Below are positions 32,071 through 41,585 of a DNA stretch of 64,000 bases, one piece after another. Location: NCBI GenBank assembly GCA_010365215.1, contig JAAFGT010000025.1, forward strand, positions 1-64,000. Reading direction: 5' to 3'. The stretch is from Acidipila sp. (GTDB lineage Bacteria; Acidobacteriota; Terriglobia; Acidiferrales; UBA7541). Each line of letters begins with the position of its first letter. Positions within the stretch are counted from its first letter, which is position 1. The notes beneath the pieces were generated by a model. That model was not told where the DNA came from. It saw nothing but the letters and a program-made list of their open reading frames with translations, and ran no database searches. Made by a program: the position numbers and the translations under genes.

Positions 32071-35000
32071 TCAGAGTGTTTTAATTTCGTCCGGAAAGTC
32101 GTAAATCTGAGATTCTTGGTCTTCGGGCGGGGTGGAGTACGTTGTGGGCCACAAACCCATCTCTACGCACGTTGAAAGTTTGAGAACCATGACGCGGTAT
32201 TGATTTCCACGGTAACGGTGGCGTACTCCGAGGTAGCTCTTTATCCACGGCTGGCTGACCGCTAGCGCGGCTCCGGCCAGCGCTTTGAGCTTTTGGTCAG
32301 TCGGCGGCTGTTGACGTCCTGTACGCAGACAGAACTCACGTACGGCACCACTCATGCTGATGACGTTGAGGTAAAGTTCATCTTTGGCTTTGTCGATGCC
32401 GTAAACGAGCGAGTACGCTTTGTTCAAATCCAAGATCGCCTTGTCGCGGGTTTCAACCATCTCACCGAAAGTCCTAATTGTACTTGTGAGTTCGTTCAGT
32501 GAGATATTCACTGTGCGGGTCACCTCGGTTTTTGTTGTCGGATCAAACTCAACAGTCTTCGCGGTCATCGTTTGACCGTGGTCGCGCATCAGGCGGCAGA
32601 GCGTTCCCACCAGAGCTTGTTGAGGGTTGCACAGTTTTTCGATGGTGGGCAGTGAAGGATCAAGCGACAGGATGAACTGATCGTACAGGCGGCAACCAAA
32701 CCAGAGCGCCGCGAGGTTGTGGCCGACGCGCAGGCGTTCGCTGCCGAAGTCCGCTTCGAGCATTTTGATGACGTCGATCTTCAGTGCTTCAAATTCATTG
32801 TAGCGCGCTTGAATGTTTTGGTTCAGCAGCCACTGGGAGAACAGCGGGGCGAGTTCGTACCAGTAGATGTTCTGCAGTTTCGACCAGCGCATGTAATTGA
32901 CCGTGGCGTTGAATAGGTCCGTGTTCACCGGCATGACGCGGGTCATTTCGGAGACGTCGCCCAAACGCTCCAGCGCCGTCTCACCGACCACGATCAGGTT
33001 GCCGTGCATGGGCAGGTGAGCGACGGAAAGATTCTGGCGTCCGCGCATGATTGTTTCGCCGGAGTAGAGCGCGCGGATCAGGCGGCGGACGCGTGTCATT
33101 TCTTTTCTGTTCTCACCGTCGTCTTTGAATTCGTCGATGATGATCGGAATAAAATTGGTCATCGACAGGTAGCGTGCCATCGAGAACTCTGACGAGTTCA
33201 TGCCCACTGCGTTTTTGCCGGATTTTACGCCGGTGATCGTACAAAGGTGCCGGACGGTTTCAGTTTTTGCGGTGTGCGACGCGCCGCGAATGTTAATCGT
33301 CGGCAAATGGAACTTTTCCACGTTGAGTTGTTCTTCGAACATGGGTTTGATTGCAGTCGCGGCGATGCTGCCGATGATTGAGCAAATCAAGGTTGGCAAG
33401 TGCATGGTGAGCACGCTGCCCCAGTGATCTTTGAGTTGCTTTAGTGTCATGTCCCATGGTTCAAAGCGGACGCCGAAATTTCCGAACATCGGGAAGTTGT
33501 GTTTGAGCGCGTCGGTCATAGGCAGGCTGTCACGGCGGATGATGCTGCCCTTGGTGACGTCAAAAGTTGGGTACACAAACTTTTCGTTTTTGTAGACCAC
33601 CATGGAATGAAACGAGTAGCGTTCAACGTTGCGGTATTTTGAGACTAGATGGAACGCGACGCGTTGCAGTATAGCGTTGCTGTTAGTCATCACACGCATC
33701 AGGTCGTTGCTAAAGTATTCTTTGCAGTCGCCGATGTTGTTAAACGCAGCGTTCGGAACAAAAAGGTTGAACGTGGAAACGCCGTCTGTAGCGACGGGGT
33801 CAAGACAGGTTGCTGTGACGTCGTACCATTGGCGCATTTCAGGCTGCAGCGCGTCTTCGTCGATGTAGAGCGCGTTGAGCTTTAAACTGAACGAGAGAAT
33901 TGATTCGATGTTTCCTTTTTTGTCGCGGTGCCACGTCTGGTGATGCTGTTCCCAGATGTCCGGGTCTTCAGTGCTGCCGGTTTTGGTTTGCGACTTGGAC
34001 GCTTGGACGCGGGCCAGTGCGTTGGCAAAGGTCATGTCGAAGTAGTTAGCATTTTTTTGTTCTTTGTCTTCGCGGTAGAGCTTCACGTCGGGCCGCTTCC
34101 AGAATTCACGCACAGCGTCCTTCGTGTACCCGGTCTTGACCAGAAAATAGATCACGTGGAAATCGAGATTGCTCGCGCTCACGTCGGAGATGTTGAATTT
34201 AATTTTCAGTTCGTCGAGTTCACCTTGACCGAGTCCGGAGTGGCCGAGGATGCAATACTTTTTCATCCACCGGCGGTTGCGGTCCCATTTAATTTCGTCG
34301 ACCATTGGAATGACGTTGAGCGTGGGCTCCCATGCCTGCCCAGCCGGGGGCGCGTCCATTGCGTTCTCGGCAACGATATGCTCTACGTTCTGATGCATGG
34401 CTAATGTCGTTTGAGCTTTGCGCGCGACGGCGAGCACTTCGTTGACAGCGGTGTTGAATTCTTTTCCGTCGACAGCGAGCTTTTGTGCTTCTTCGTAGTA
34501 TTGCTGCAGATTTTTGAGTTCGCTTGGCGGAAACGTTTTAAACATTTCAACATCGAAGCACGGCGCTTCTTCGACGCTTTCGTAGTGCTCAGCGACGTTG
34601 CCGCCGACGCCGTCGTTAACGTACACAAGGCCGCACGCGGGCTTGTCGTCGCTATACCACTCTTTCACGTTCAAGAAACCCGGCAGGCGCAGGATGCGGG
34701 AAATGTCGAAGGTGTTACCGCCTTCCTTGCAGCCGGAGAGCGCGACCATGCGCTTCAGAATCATTTCGCCTTCTTCGCGCGACACGGGTGATTTCAAAAT
34801 CCAGTAAACGTGGTACCCGTGGCCGGAGTCGACCACGAGTGACGGCGCGAAGCCGAGAGCAATCCAGAATTGAATCTGCAGCCAGCGCTGTTCCTTCGTG
34901 TAGCTTTTCGAATCGTCAAGGTCGAGATAAAAGCACGTGAAGAACGCGCAGTTTTCTTTTTTGTGTCCTTGAGAGCTGCGAGGGTTGACGCCGAAATAAA

Positions 35001-35253
35001 TGTTGGAGGGCGACGGTCCGCTGTTGAGTTTCAGCAGTCGTGCGAACAACCCGTCGTTCCATTTGCTTTTCATTTCGCAAACGGGGATCAGTTCATTGAA
35101 CGTGACCTCCGTGAGCGCTTGCTTTTTTCCTTCGCCGTCGGTGTACGGCTGTTTGTTGTGGATCGCGCGCACGTTGATGTAGTACTCAGCCAGCGCGTAC
35201 CGCTTGTTCAGTTGCTTTAACAACCAGTAAGCTTGATGAATGATTTCAAACAT
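32071..35253 (-). CDS. Primase-helicase (PrimPol/RepB-like primase plus P-loop helicase, 1060 aa)
   Basis: Residues 100-215 have the archaeo-eukaryotic/RepB-type primase pattern: Asp111-x-Asp113 (FYLDLDDSK), His145 in DSGHGYHVYW, and ISRILRLPGFLNVK. The C-terminal half has a P-loop ATPase: Walker A GASHTAKT (657-664), Walker B IIIDEF (Asp707, Glu708), and a sensor-like LIVVGET, resembling DUF927/SF3-type helicases of phages and plasmids. Such fusions unwind and prime DNA at origins. The ATG has GGGAGC upstream. It ends beside the AT-rich origin candidate. Confidence 0.85.
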   Translation of the reverse strand: MFEIIHQAYWLLKQLNKRYALAEYYINVRAIHNKQPYTDGEGKKQALTEVTFNELIPVCEMKSKWNDGLFARLLKLNSGPSPSNIYFGVNPRSSQGHKKENCAFFTCFYLDLDDSKSYTKEQRWLQIQFWIALGFAPSLVVDSGHGYHVYWILKSPVSREEGEMILKRMVALSGCKEGGNTFDISRILRLPGFLNVKEWYSDDKPACGLVYVNDGVGGNVAEHYESVEEAPCFDVEMFKTFPPSELKNLQQYYEEAQKLAVDGKEFNTAVNEVLAVARKAQTTLAMHQNVEHIVAENAMDAPPAGQAWEPTLNVIPMVDEIKWDRNRRWMKKYCILGHSGLGQGELDELKIKFNISDVSASNLDFHVIYFLVKTGYTKDAVREFWKRPDVKLYREDKEQKNANYFDMTFANALARVQASKSQTKTGSTEDPDIWEQHHQTWHRDKKGNIESILSFSLKLNALYIDEDALQPEMRQWYDVTATCLDPVATDGVSTFNLFVPNAAFNNIGDCKEYFSNDLMRVMTNSNAILQRVAFHLVSKYRNVERYSFHSMVVYKNEKFVYPTFDVTKGSIIRRDSLPMTDALKHNFPMFGNFGVRFEPWDMTLKQLKDHWGSVLTMHLPTLICSIIGSIAATAIKPMFEEQLNVEKFHLPTINIRGASHTAKTETVRHLCTITGVKSGKNAVGMNSSEFSMARYLSMTNFIPIIIDEFKDDGENRKEMTRVRRLIRALYSGETIMRGRQNLSVAHLPMHGNLIVVGETALERLGDVSEMTRVMPVNTDLFNATVNYMRWSKLQNIYWYELAPLFSQWLLNQNIQARYNEFEALKIDVIKMLEADFGSERLRVGHNLAALWFGCRLYDQFILSLDPSLPTIEKLCNPQQALVGTLCRLMRDHGQTMTAKTVEFDPTTKTEVTRTVNISLNELTSTIRTFGEMVETRDKAILDLNKAYSLVYGIDKAKDELYLNVISMSGAVREFCLRTGRQQPPTDQKLKALAGAALAVSQPWIKSYLGVRHRYRGNQYRVMVLKLSTCVEMGLWPTTYSTPPEDQESQIYDFPDEIKTL

Positions 35254-35286
35254 GAGTGCTCCCGCGCTGCGATAGAAGAAATAAAA

Positions 35287-35314
35287 GGTCCGGGAGATTT
35301 ATTTCTCCCGGACC
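35287..35314 (-). terminator. Intrinsic terminator
   Basis: An 11-bp perfect stem (35287-35297 with 35304-35314, loop of six) followed on the minus strand by TTTTATTTCTT. It comes just after the stop at 35322 and before the primase-helicase start. Confidence 0.92.
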
Positions 35315-35321
35315 GAGAGCT

Positions 35322-36329
35322 TTACCACATACCAGCAGGAGCGTTTGCAGCGGCAGGGGCCGCTTGCTGCGGCGCTGCGGGCGGCGCTGCGGGCGGCGCT
35401 GCAAGCGGCGCTGCGGGCGGCGTTACAAACGCGGTCTGCTGCTGTTGCACAGGCTGTTGCGGCGCAGCGGGAGCTTGCGGGGCCACAGCCATCGCGGTGC
35501 CGTTGATCGTGACCGGCCCGGCGTTGTAAACGTCGTGCTGAACTCCGGCAACTTCAGTCGCCACGTTCGCCGTTGGCATTTCGCCTTCGAGAGCTTCCCC
35601 GGTGACGAGTTCGTTCAACGCTTCCGCCATGCGCGCCATGCGTTCAGCTTTTTCACAGACTTCCGGCGGAGTTTTTCCGTTCGGTGCCATCGACAACGCC
35701 CACCAATCGTTGCTGCCGTCACGAATGGTTTTCGGGATGTTGAACTTAAAGCACAGCGTGAAGAACGGCATCATGTTGCCGCCGGTTCCCATGACGCAGT
35801 TCTGCGTGAGCCAGCGCCCTTCGGGCATGCTCGTGCGTTTGAACGACATCAGCACCGGAAGTTCGCAACCGGCGACCATGATGTAAAACGAAACGTACTT
35901 GGTGACCAGCGGGGCGATGGTGTCTCCGGTTTGCGGGTCTTTCAGAAACGCGAGCCCGTCAATTCGCTGAATGCGCGCATCGTTTTCGTCGTCGGTCATG
36001 AAGTCCATGCCTTCGCCCGGCTGCTTTCCTTTCCACTTGATGTACTTCACCGAGCGCAGCAGCGGGATGAACGGCGTTCCGGGAGTTACGATTTTGCCGT
36101 CGCGCGACAAAAACATAGTTCCCATCGGAAGCTGCGGCTCCTGACCGGTGATGCCCCAGCCGGGGCGTTTGACTTCTTTGCTATTCGACTGTGTGACCTT
36201 CAGCATGTTGATGCCGATGTCGCTGGAATCGAGTTTGCCGACCTGTTTCATGTTCGGCTTGTCGTACACGTATTTCTGCAGGTACTCGGGAACCTGCGCT
36301 TGTACTGCGAGTGACTGCGGCGTGGACAT
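35322..36329 (-). CDS. Possible single-strand DNA-binding or replication accessory protein (335 aa)
   Basis: Start at the ATG at 36329. Residues 1-235 form a soluble domain with segments EPQLPMGTMFLSRDGKIVTP and KYVSFYIMVAGCELPVLMSF; residues 240-335 are Ala/Pro/Gln low complexity with PAAPPAAP repeats from a short DNA repeat (35371-35425). A globular domain with a disordered tail, set between helicase and primase genes and followed by its own terminator, suits an abundant ssDNA-binding protein, but no OB-fold signature is certain. Confidence 0.6.
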   Translation of the reverse strand: MSTPQSLAVQAQVPEYLQKYVYDKPNMKQVGKLDSSDIGINMLKVTQSNSKEVKRPGWGITGQEPQLPMGTMFLSRDGKIVTPGTPFIPLLRSVKYIKWKGKQPGEGMDFMTDDENDARIQRIDGLAFLKDPQTGDTIAPLVTKYVSFYIMVAGCELPVLMSFKRTSMPEGRWLTQNCVMGTGGNMMPFFTLCFKFNIPKTIRDGSNDWWALSMAPNGKTPPEVCEKAERMARMAEALNELVTGEALEGEMPTANVATEVAGVQHDVYNAGPVTINGTAMAVAPQAPAAPQQPVQQQQTAFVTPPAAPLAAPPAAPPAAPQQAAPAAANAPAGMW

Positions 36330-36333
36330 CGTG

Positions 36334-36774
36334 CTATTCTCTTTCTGCGCGTTTCGGCGCACGGGTTACCTTGGCCCCATTCACAGTCCATACTTTCAAA
36401 ACGTCTTCGGGGGGAAGTGAGACGTTCTGCTCCTTCTTTTCTTTCACCCACTTTTCTGTCGCGGTGTGATGAACGGTTTCTTTGATGATTGCTCCGTGTC
36501 CTTCAGCACGAAGGAGATCGAAGTAAGCAGGCGCGTTGACAACCGAAACGCTGTACTTCGATTCGGGTTTTACGAAGCGGTCTTGACCGTCAGTAAAAAT
36601 ATCGGCACCGCTAAGCCGAAGCTGTGCCGCACCAGAATCGGCGAACAGCTCAAATAGTTTTTCGCCCAGCTCCGTGAGCGCTTTGTTGATCAGTTCCACT
36701 TCGCGTTCCTTTTGTTCTTTCGCCGCCTTCAGCACAGCGAAACACATCGCCGCCTCTGTTAATGCGTCGGCCAC
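36334..36774 (-). CDS. Hypothetical protein (146 aa)
   Basis: I use the GTG at 36774, with AGGAGG 7 bases upstream and two bases after the helicase stop. The long upstream Arg-rich extension is a shadow. Residues 1-55 are a charged helix (KAAKEQKEREVELINKALTE); the rest is alpha/beta (YFDLLRAEGHGAIIKETVHH). Unknown; it is co-transcribed with helicase and the following ssDNA-binding candidate. Confidence 0.65.
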   Translation of the reverse strand: MADALTEAAMCFAVLKAAKEQKEREVELINKALTELGEKLFELFADSGAAQLRLSGADIFTDGQDRFVKPESKYSVSVVNAPAYFDLLRAEGHGAIIKETVHHTATEKWVKEKKEQNVSLPPEDVLKVWTVNGAKVTRAPKRAERE

Positions 36775-36776
36775 TT

Positions 36777-38558
36777 TTACGCCTCCTTTCCCATAAGCAC
36801 GGACATGGCGATCAATCGCTGTTCCGCTTTGACTTCGTTTAGAGCAATGCGAAGCACGCGCGCTTCGAGCGTTCCTTTTGTAACTAAATCGACCACGGTC
36901 ACCGGTTTTGTTTGTCCGGAGCGCCACAGTCGATCTTCTGCCTGAATGCGTACGTCGGGAGAAAACCAATTTGCGATGAACACTTCGAGACACGACGACA
37001 CGAGATTCAATCCCAATCCGCCGACGGCAGGGTTGGCGAGTAGAATTTGTGCGCCGCCGGGGTTTTGAAATTCGTGGACAACGTCGCGGCGTTTGTCGGG
37101 TGAAATTCCGCCGTGTAGTTCGACGCACGAAATGCCTTCGCTCTTGAGAAACGCGGCGGTGTTTGCAATGAGTGGGCGGAATGGAGCCCAGCAAACAATT
37201 TTCTGGTCGCCCGCTTCTTCGATGATCTGCCGTAGCTCGTGAAGTTTCGGCTGTGTTTTGAAAAACACCGGCACATGGTCCGCGCCGATCAGGTAACCGT
37301 TTGCGATCTGGTGAAGTTTGGCGTACGGGCTGTTGCTTTCGAACGAGAACGTCGTGTTCTCCAGCTCGGTGCGGCAGGTGTTCAAAATATCGTTGTATGC
37401 TTTGCGCTGTTCGTCTGACAATTCAATGCTGCGGCGCACGCGCGTCTTCGCGGGAAGGTCCGGGAGCACGTCCGTTTTTTCGACTGTGTACGCCATGCGC
37501 TGCGTCGTCGCATGCAGCTCGTCTTGATTGACGAACTTCACGTTTCGTTTGTGATAGTTGAGCACGCGGATGTCGTGCGGCTTGGTCGGCTTGAATTCAA
37601 ACTTGTATCCGAGGCTCAGGTACGACGCGCTGCTGTTTGGTGGCCTGTGTTCTGAGAGCCAGTAGTTCATTGAGTCGGCGTCAGCTTCAAGGCTCGTGAT
37701 CTTTCCATGCGGCAGGCGAACAGTTGCAAACGTCTTTGTCACCGCGTAGCGATTCTCGAAGGACAAGAACGACGGATGCCCGCTAAATCCTTTGCCAAGA
37801 ATTTCGTACTGGCTGAACAGACCGAGCGGCGTTTTTGTCGATGGTGTTCCCGACAAACAAAAGCGGCGCGTGTTGTTCAAGCTGTTGATGAGCTTGTGCG
37901 CCGATTGCGTGCGTTGCGCTTCGATGTTTTTGATCTTGGAACTTTCGTCGAAGAACACTGAGCAGATCGGTAAGCTCTGCAGTTTTTCGCGAATGTGTTC
38001 CAGCGTTTCGTACGACGTTAAAACGAACGTTGGTTTTGTGATCGGATGAGCGCGCAGAGCAGCGAGTGCTTTCTCTTTTTTAGCTCCGTGCGCGACGCAG
38101 ATGTTGTAGTCCGTGGTGTGCAGTTCAATTTCGTCTTCCCAAGTCACAAAAACACTTGGTGGGCAAACGACTAAAAAGACGTTACCAAGACCGCGTTGGA
38201 ACATCCACATTGCGAACGCTATTGAGATGAAGGACTTGCCTACACCCATCGGTAAAAATAGGCAGCAATTCCCCATAATCATGCGGTTGACAGCTAAGAC
38301 TTGGTATGAGCGTAAAGTGGAGCGCAGTAACGAGATATGCTCAAGTTTGAGGGGGTCATGCTTAGCATACCAAGTAAGACCTTCCGGAGTGCCGGACATG
38401 TGCGAAAAGTGGGTCCGCGCGTACCAGCGTCCCCACGGGACATCCGGCAGAGCAATGGTTAATCCGTCCGGGCATTCCACTATGGGTTGGCCGGTTGGCG
38501 TTAGCTTTAAAATTGGGTTTTTAGCGTTGACAGCTACGCCGGTGCTGTTAGAAATCAT
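36777..38558 (-). CDS. SNF2/SF2-type helicase (593 aa)
   Basis: Walker A FLPMGVGKS (Lys108) follows the Q-region LRSYQVLAVNRM. Motif II is FFDESSKIKN (Asp204, Glu205), motif III LSGTP, and the C-terminal RecA domain has VCWAPFRPLI, LLANPAVGGLGLNLVSS and motif VI QAEDRLWRSGQ. This is the compact phage version of the SNF2 family, without accessory domains, as found in replication or recombination modules. I take the ATG at 38558; no strong ribosome site is seen, and a longer frame to 38642 would begin with TTG inside the control region. Confidence 0.9.
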   Translation of the reverse strand: MISNSTGVAVNAKNPILKLTPTGQPIVECPDGLTIALPDVPWGRWYARTHFSHMSGTPEGLTWYAKHDPLKLEHISLLRSTLRSYQVLAVNRMIMGNCCLFLPMGVGKSFISIAFAMWMFQRGLGNVFLVVCPPSVFVTWEDEIELHTTDYNICVAHGAKKEKALAALRAHPITKPTFVLTSYETLEHIREKLQSLPICSVFFDESSKIKNIEAQRTQSAHKLINSLNNTRRFCLSGTPSTKTPLGLFSQYEILGKGFSGHPSFLSFENRYAVTKTFATVRLPHGKITSLEADADSMNYWLSEHRPPNSSASYLSLGYKFEFKPTKPHDIRVLNYHKRNVKFVNQDELHATTQRMAYTVEKTDVLPDLPAKTRVRRSIELSDEQRKAYNDILNTCRTELENTTFSFESNSPYAKLHQIANGYLIGADHVPVFFKTQPKLHELRQIIEEAGDQKIVCWAPFRPLIANTAAFLKSEGISCVELHGGISPDKRRDVVHEFQNPGGAQILLANPAVGGLGLNLVSSCLEVFIANWFSPDVRIQAEDRLWRSGQTKPVTVVDLVTKGTLEARVLRIALNEVKAEQRLIAMSVLMGKEA

Positions 38559-38649
38559 ACGGCAGTTCCATGATACCTGTTGCTCCACGGTGGATTGGGG
38601 TTGCGAGTGCCTGAACCGAACGCGGGGGCGGATCGGATTCAAGGAACGA

Positions 38650-38681
38650 GGGTCAGAGCTTAAAAAACTCTGACCCTTTTT
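38650..38681 (+). terminator. Plus-strand intrinsic terminator upstream of the structural block
   Basis: GGGTCAGAG (38650-38658) pairs with CTCTGACCC (38668-38676), followed by TTTTT on the plus strand. No gene precedes it on that strand; it may end an antisense or small transcript or insulate the structural operon. Confidence 0.8.
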
Positions 38682-38815
38682 CTTTCCTGCTTCTGGTCTC
38701 CGTTAATTGCGAGGGGCTACCATACCTCGGCGGCAACTTTCAGGCAACGTTAAACTGAACATCACACTCAAAATTTTTCAGATTGCCACCCCTTGGGGGT
38801 TGCACGCTTCGTTTC

Positions 38816-38841
38816 ATACCACCTATGGTATGGTGGTTTTT
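38816..38841 (+). promoter_or_regulatory. Competing hairpins before the first structural gene
   Basis: ATACCA/TGGTAT (38816-38821, 38826-38831) and ACCACC/GGTGGT (38818-38823, 38832-38837) exclude one another; the second is followed by TTTTT. This is the layout of an attenuator or a protein-operated switch 14 bases before the ATG at 38855. Confidence 0.4.
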
Positions 38842-38854
38842 CGGGGAGCCGCAG

Positions 38855-40939
38855 ATGAACGACGAATCCGCGCCACAAATGGTTGACATTGTTCCGACCG
38901 ATGTACCTCAGACGTTTATTGCACCGCCGCCGCCGCAAGTTCCCATCACACCACCGAACGCAGTGACGCCGCCGCCGTGGAACGGACCGGCCCGGCAAAC
39001 ACTAAAATCGGGTGAGCCGGTGACGCAGGAGACGTACACCAAGCAGGTGATTTCCCGTGGAGGTGGCGGCGGGATCATGCAGGGCATGACTGAAGCGAGC
39101 GGGGTGGCGCGCAAAGACCTGCCCGCCGTGGAATACATGGCACAGGTGTACATCGATCCGCAGTGCATGAACTGGACGGTGCAAGTCGACCGCATCGGAC
39201 CGCCAAAGTTCGAAGGTGTCGTGATGGTGCCGGGGCCGGTTGAAGTTTTGTCGCCGCCGCTGCCCTACCCGGACGTGATGCAGCGTGTGAAAGAAATTCA
39301 CGGCGGAGGAAAGTACACAGTCCGCGTTCTTAACTCCGACGGCATCTTGATGCGGCACTTTCCGTTTAACATCGACACGATGATTCATCCGCCGATCTTG
39401 ACGCGGAACAATACCACGGTCGGTTACCGCACGGTGGAGGGTTCGCAGCGTTCGGTTGGCACGTCGTTTCAAAACGGGCTCACCGGTAGCCCGATCAGCG
39501 AAGAGATCGTCAAGCTGAAGGAAGCGGAATCACTGGCGCGCGCCAGCAAGAGTTTGAAGATCGCGGAGTTCGACGCGGAAGAAACAATGGATCAGCTCAC
39601 GCGTCGGCGGCAGTTGAGACAGGAACAAGACGAGAAGCGCGCGCAAGGTAACAACAATAACAATCAGCAGCACACGGAGTTCACAACGTTTCGTTCCGAG
39701 CTGCGCGAAATTCAGTACGCCGCTGATCGTCGCATGGATCAGATTCAGCAGAACTTTGAGAAGCTGTTGCTCGTGATCAACCAACCCAAGAAGGACGACA
39801 CCGGCGTGATGATGTTGTTCGCGAAGATGTTTGAGTCGATGGGCAACAACCAAGTCGCGATGTTGACCGCGCTAGGAAACAAGGGCAACGATAAGAGCGG
39901 GGCGATGGAGTTGGCAGAGATCATGCGGATGACTAACACCGCGAACGAGAAAGTCACGCAGATGGCGATGAGCAACTCAGCTTCGATGCTGGAGAACTTC
40001 AGGCTCACGGCGACGAAGAACGACAAGCTGCTGGAGTCGTTAATCATCTCGAAGATGGAACACCCGGAGAACGCGGTAAAGCAGGCGTTGGAATTGCGCG
40101 AATCCGGTTGGAAGCAAGCGATGGAAATTATGAAGGACGTTGAAGAGATGCGCGGTGGTGGGCCGGAAGAAGTAATCAACCCTGACAACGGATTCTTTTC
40201 CAATCTCGGAAACGTTATTCTCAGTACGTTGCAAGGCTTCGCAAGCAGTGGCGCGAAGGGAGCCGGAAAACAGATCATGGCATCGTTGGCTAACGCGATG
40301 CAGAAACCGCAGGGACAGCAGTTCAGTCAAGCGGAGTTAGTCCACGCGGCGAAAGTGATGGAACGGCAAGAGTTGATTAATCAGGGCATCACAGTTCCGC
40401 CGATGCAGCAGCAACTGACGTTGCCGATGTCACGTCCGCCGCAGAAACCACAACAGCGTCGCGCCGATCCGCGCCGTTTGTTTAACTACGTCTTCGAGAT
40501 CGCTGAAGAACAGGTAGCGGTTGTGCCTGCGCAAACTCCGCCGATGGTCACTGAAGAAGTTGAAGTTGTACAAGCCACACCTGAATCGGTTCAAACGTTT
40601 CAGCCGTCGCAACAGAGCGCTGAAGCCGAAGTGCCCGCACTTCAAGAGCACGTTTCACACGCGCTTGAAATTATGATCGGCGATCTGAAGCGCGGAGTTG
40701 CGGAGCATGATTGGGTTGACTACGCGCTCAGTAAGTGGGACGAAGAGTTCCTGCAGCGGATCGCGCAAGCGCCCGATGACATGGGCCGCGTTGTATTGAT
40801 CCGCGATAATTCCGATCCGGCGCTGTTCGCTCAGGTCGAAGAAATTTTGCTTGGCAACGCGAAGGCGTACGAAAAGTTCTTGTTGAACTTGCAGGACTTG
40901 GTGAAAGAAATCTTGACTCCGGAGAATGTCAATGCCTAG
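38855..40939 (+). CDS. Large hypothetical protein leading the structural block (694 aa)
   Basis: The ATG at 38855 has GGGGAG 6 bases upstream. Residues 1-60 are Pro-rich; 80-190 a beta-rich domain; 210-310 a charged coiled coil with an Asn/Gln run (NNNNNQQH); 340-450 helical; 480-620 Gln/Pro linker; the last 80 residues a small helical domain (DWVDYALSKWDEEFLQRIAQ). No membrane helix or enzyme motif. First position and length suggest a scaffolding or core virion protein; this is inference only. Confidence 0.7.
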   Translation: MNDESAPQMVDIVPTDVPQTFIAPPPPQVPITPPNAVTPPPWNGPARQTLKSGEPVTQETYTKQVISRGGGGGIMQGMTEASGVARKDLPAVEYMAQVYIDPQCMNWTVQVDRIGPPKFEGVVMVPGPVEVLSPPLPYPDVMQRVKEIHGGGKYTVRVLNSDGILMRHFPFNIDTMIHPPILTRNNTTVGYRTVEGSQRSVGTSFQNGLTGSPISEEIVKLKEAESLARASKSLKIAEFDAEETMDQLTRRRQLRQEQDEKRAQGNNNNNQQHTEFTTFRSELREIQYAADRRMDQIQQNFEKLLLVINQPKKDDTGVMMLFAKMFESMGNNQVAMLTALGNKGNDKSGAMELAEIMRMTNTANEKVTQMAMSNSASMLENFRLTATKNDKLLESLIISKMEHPENAVKQALELRESGWKQAMEIMKDVEEMRGGGPEEVINPDNGFFSNLGNVILSTLQGFASSGAKGAGKQIMASLANAMQKPQGQQFSQAELVHAAKVMERQELINQGITVPPMQQQLTLPMSRPPQKPQQRRADPRRLFNYVFEIAEEQVAVVPAQTPPMVTEEVEVVQATPESVQTFQPSQQSAEAEVPALQEHVSHALEIMIGDLKRGVAEHDWVDYALSKWDEEFLQRIAQAPDDMGRVVLIRDNSDPALFAQVEEILLGNAKAYEKFLLNLQDLVKEILTPENVNA

Positions 40940-41267
40940 CCCGGAAGATGTTATCGCTGATCCCCGGTTCCAAGCTGTCATCACGGGGATCAGCGCGCGC
41001 GTCGGACAGTCGATGGCGCAGATGCTGCAAGCGCATCTGCAAGAAGTGGCGAAGACTATGGGACCGGCTGGACGCATCGTTGAAGTTATTCGCCGTGATG
41101 TCGACAACCGCCCAATACCTCAACAAACTTCGAGTCCGCAGTTGCTCGCGGAATTGAATGACAACATGACCGATCTTATTGCAGAGCTGCAACACATGAA
41201 CGACTTGGTTGAGCAGCAGTCAGACGCAGTTGCGCCTGCACCGCGACGACGCAAACGGAAACGTTGA
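40932..41267 (+). CDS. Hypothetical protein with basic tail (111 aa)
   Basis: The ATG at 40932 is 7 bases after GGAG; the earlier ATG at 40926 is too close to that site. The gene overlaps the preceding stop. Helical throughout, with a coiled-coil region (LAELNDNMTDLIAELQHMND) and a C-terminal RRRKRKR that should bind DNA or lipid headgroups. Unknown. Confidence 0.65.
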   Translation: MPSPEDVIADPRFQAVITGISARVGQSMAQMLQAHLQEVAKTMGPAGRIVEVIRRDVDNRPIPQQTSSPQLLAELNDNMTDLIAELQHMNDLVEQQSDAVAPAPRRRKRKR

Positions 41268-41269
41268 AT

Positions 41270-41476
41270 GTGGCAACAACGCAGCGATTGAAATGCTCAA
41301 ATATTCGCTGCGGAGCGTTCCTTGCTTCGTTTGAATGTTTACAGACAAGCGCAAATTCTGAAACGGTTATGCGACTGAATATGCGCTGCGCGCAGTGCCG
41401 CAAAGACTCCGTGTTCGACCTGTACTTGTGTGGTCACTCCGGGAAAAGTGTTGACAAGTTATCTAAACCCCGCTAG
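41270..41476 (+). CDS. Com-like zinc finger protein (68 aa)
   Basis: Two Cys pairs, LKCSNIRCGAFL and NMRCAQCRKDSVF, match the arrangement of Mu Com-like small zinc ribbons. Com in phage Mu activates translation of a modification gene. I take GTG at 41270; a TTG at 41264 is in frame and overlaps the preceding stop. The ribosome site is weak, so the start is uncertain. Confidence 0.6.
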   Translation: MATTQRLKCSNIRCGAFLASFECLQTSANSETVMRLNMRCAQCRKDSVFDLYLCGHSGKSVDKLSKPR

Positions 41477-41585
41477 AAGGAAGGCACAACGTAAGACAAC
41501 TGAAGATGGGAGTTAGGTCTGGGCAACATCGAGAGACCAAAAGAATTGCGCGGGGCGCGATCAACGTGGCAGAAGGCGGGCTACT

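Larger units (their letters stand above)
38559..38854. promoter_or_regulatory. Divergent control region between early and structural gene blocks
   Basis: 296 bases without a gene separate the leftward replication genes from the rightward structural genes. It contains a plus-strand intrinsic terminator (38650-38681), a run of AT-rich sequence (38755-38782), a possible -35 TTGCAC (38800-38805) with TATGGT 18 bases downstream (38824-38829), and competing hairpins just before the first ribosome site. The promoter is only a weak match, so a dedicated late activator or polymerase is possible. Confidence 0.5.
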
